Shown in pieces: positions 5,091 to 5,500 of a DNA stretch of 5,500 nucleotides. The stretch comes from Lachnospiraceae bacterium (GTDB lineage: Bacteria; Bacillota; Clostridia; Lachnospirales; Lachnospiraceae). The position numbers were made by a program, and so were the translations under genes. The notes below the pieces were generated by a model. The model did no database searches and was not told the DNA's origin. It saw only the letters and a list, made by a program, of their open reading frames with translations. Position 1 is the first letter of the stretch; the number at the start of each line of letters is the position of its first letter. The DNA is taken from assembly GCA_009774345.1 (NCBI GenBank), contig VSNR01000235.1, positions 1 to 5,500 on the forward strand, written 5' to 3'.

Positions 5091-5432
5091 ATGGCAAACA
5101 GAGAACGCAAAAACGAGTTAAAAATCTATCTGAGTGACGATGAGCAGTATATCCTTGAGCAGAAGGTAAAAGCCTCCGGCATGAAAAGCAAATCCGCTTT
5201 CCTGCGCCGCCAGATTTTGTATGGTTTTGTTTATGACATTGACTATTCCGAACTTCGGAAATACAATGCCGCACTCGGAAAAATCGGCGGCAATCTGAAC
5301 CAGATAGCAAAGCGCATGAACGCCACAGGAAACGTCTATGCCGCTGATGTAAAAGAGGTAAAGGAACTGATGAAAAAAGTGTGGGATACACAAAAAGCCA
5401 TGCTCTCAAAACAGCCATACATGAAACAGTAA
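5091..5432 (+). CDS. mobC: MobC-family relaxosome accessory protein
   Basis: A 113-residue mobilization protein that would bind oriT and help the relaxase nick it during conjugative transfer. The N-terminus (about 8-45) has a ribbon-helix-helix-like layout: a short strand ELKIYLSDDE at 9-18, then helices ending KSKSAFLRRQILYG. The hallmark of the family, LGKIGGNLNQIAKRMN, lies at 62-77, followed by an acidic/basic helix DVKEVKELMKKVW at 86-98. The start at 5091 is chosen because AAAGGA lies 8 bases upstream and the MANRERKN start fits the family; an in-frame ATG at 4974 would add 39 residues with no family character and would reach into the oriT region. It is divergent from all other genes. 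The relaxase gene is expected directly downstream. Confidence 0.92.
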   Translation: MANRERKNELKIYLSDDEQYILEQKVKASGMKSKSAFLRRQILYGFVYDIDYSELRKYNAALGKIGGNLNQIAKRMNATGNVYAADVKEVKELMKKVWDTQKAMLSKQPYMKQ

Positions 5433-5500
5433 ACCGTATCAAAATTTCTGCCACAAAACGGAACAGCAGCAGTCAAAGCGAAACTGCAATAACATCTAAA
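5381..5500 (+). CDS. Possible start of a relaxase gene, cut by the window end
   Basis: A frame open to the window edge begins at GTG 5381, inside the last 17 codons of mobC. It reads VGYTKSHALKTAIHETVNR and continues for 40 codons without a stop. The first part resembles the M-x2-TK-x-H-x-[IL]-K start of many Firmicute MOBP relaxases, and overlap of mobC with the relaxase gene is common. Against this, the expected N-P-[ED]-K-T stretch does not follow, the start is GTG, and the nearest AAAGGA is 16 bases away. Forty open codons can also occur by chance, so the true relaxase may begin beyond 5500. Confidence 0.27.
   Translation, partial: MGYTKSHALKTAIHETVNRIKISATKRNSSSQSETAITSK

Overview
The window looks like part of an integrative mobilizable or conjugative element from a low-to-mid GC Firmicute, most likely a gut clostridium of the Lachnospiraceae type. 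This rests on the gene set: a TndX/TnpX-type large serine recombinase, a phage-type replisome organizer, a DnaC-like helicase loader, short HTH regulators and a MobC relaxosome protein. Strong GGAGG-type ribosome binding sites on nearly every gene fit a Firmicute. No cargo, resistance, defence or CRISPR genes are visible.

Layout. 1-233 is AT-rich and non-coding, and probably contains or abuts one end of the element. 234-4666 is a leftward block on the minus strand. In transcription order it holds two tandem, mutually similar HTH proteins (4666-4328 and 4307-3978); a 189-bp leader with a 9-bp dyad and a terminator-like hairpin; the replication initiator (3788-3009); the DnaC-like ATPase (3012-2143); a small basic protein (2146-1943); and the serine recombinase (1880-234). 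Initiator/loader and loader/small protein junctions are both ATGA overlaps, so these three are probably translationally coupled. The recombinase seems to have its own promoter. 4667-5090 is a 424-bp non-coding block rich in inverted repeats, between the divergent HTH operon and mobC (5091-5432, plus strand). It is the best candidate for the transfer origin and for regulatory sites. A relaxase gene is expected just beyond the right edge; a GTG-started frame overlapping the mobC end could be its beginning.

How the parts may work together. MobC would help a relaxase nick at an oriT in the hairpin block. The initiator and helicase loader would let the excised circle replicate. The recombinase would excise and insert the element. 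The HTH pair probably sets when the block is expressed.

The most interesting signal is inside the initiator gene. Four TGTTKCA repeats spaced 10, 10 and 11 bp, followed by an inverted copy, lie beside a 60-bp purine/pyrimidine tract at the junction of the two protein domains. The DNA repeat is kept although its reading frame shifts by one base, which suggests it is maintained as DNA, probably as an in-gene replication origin like that of lambdoid phages.
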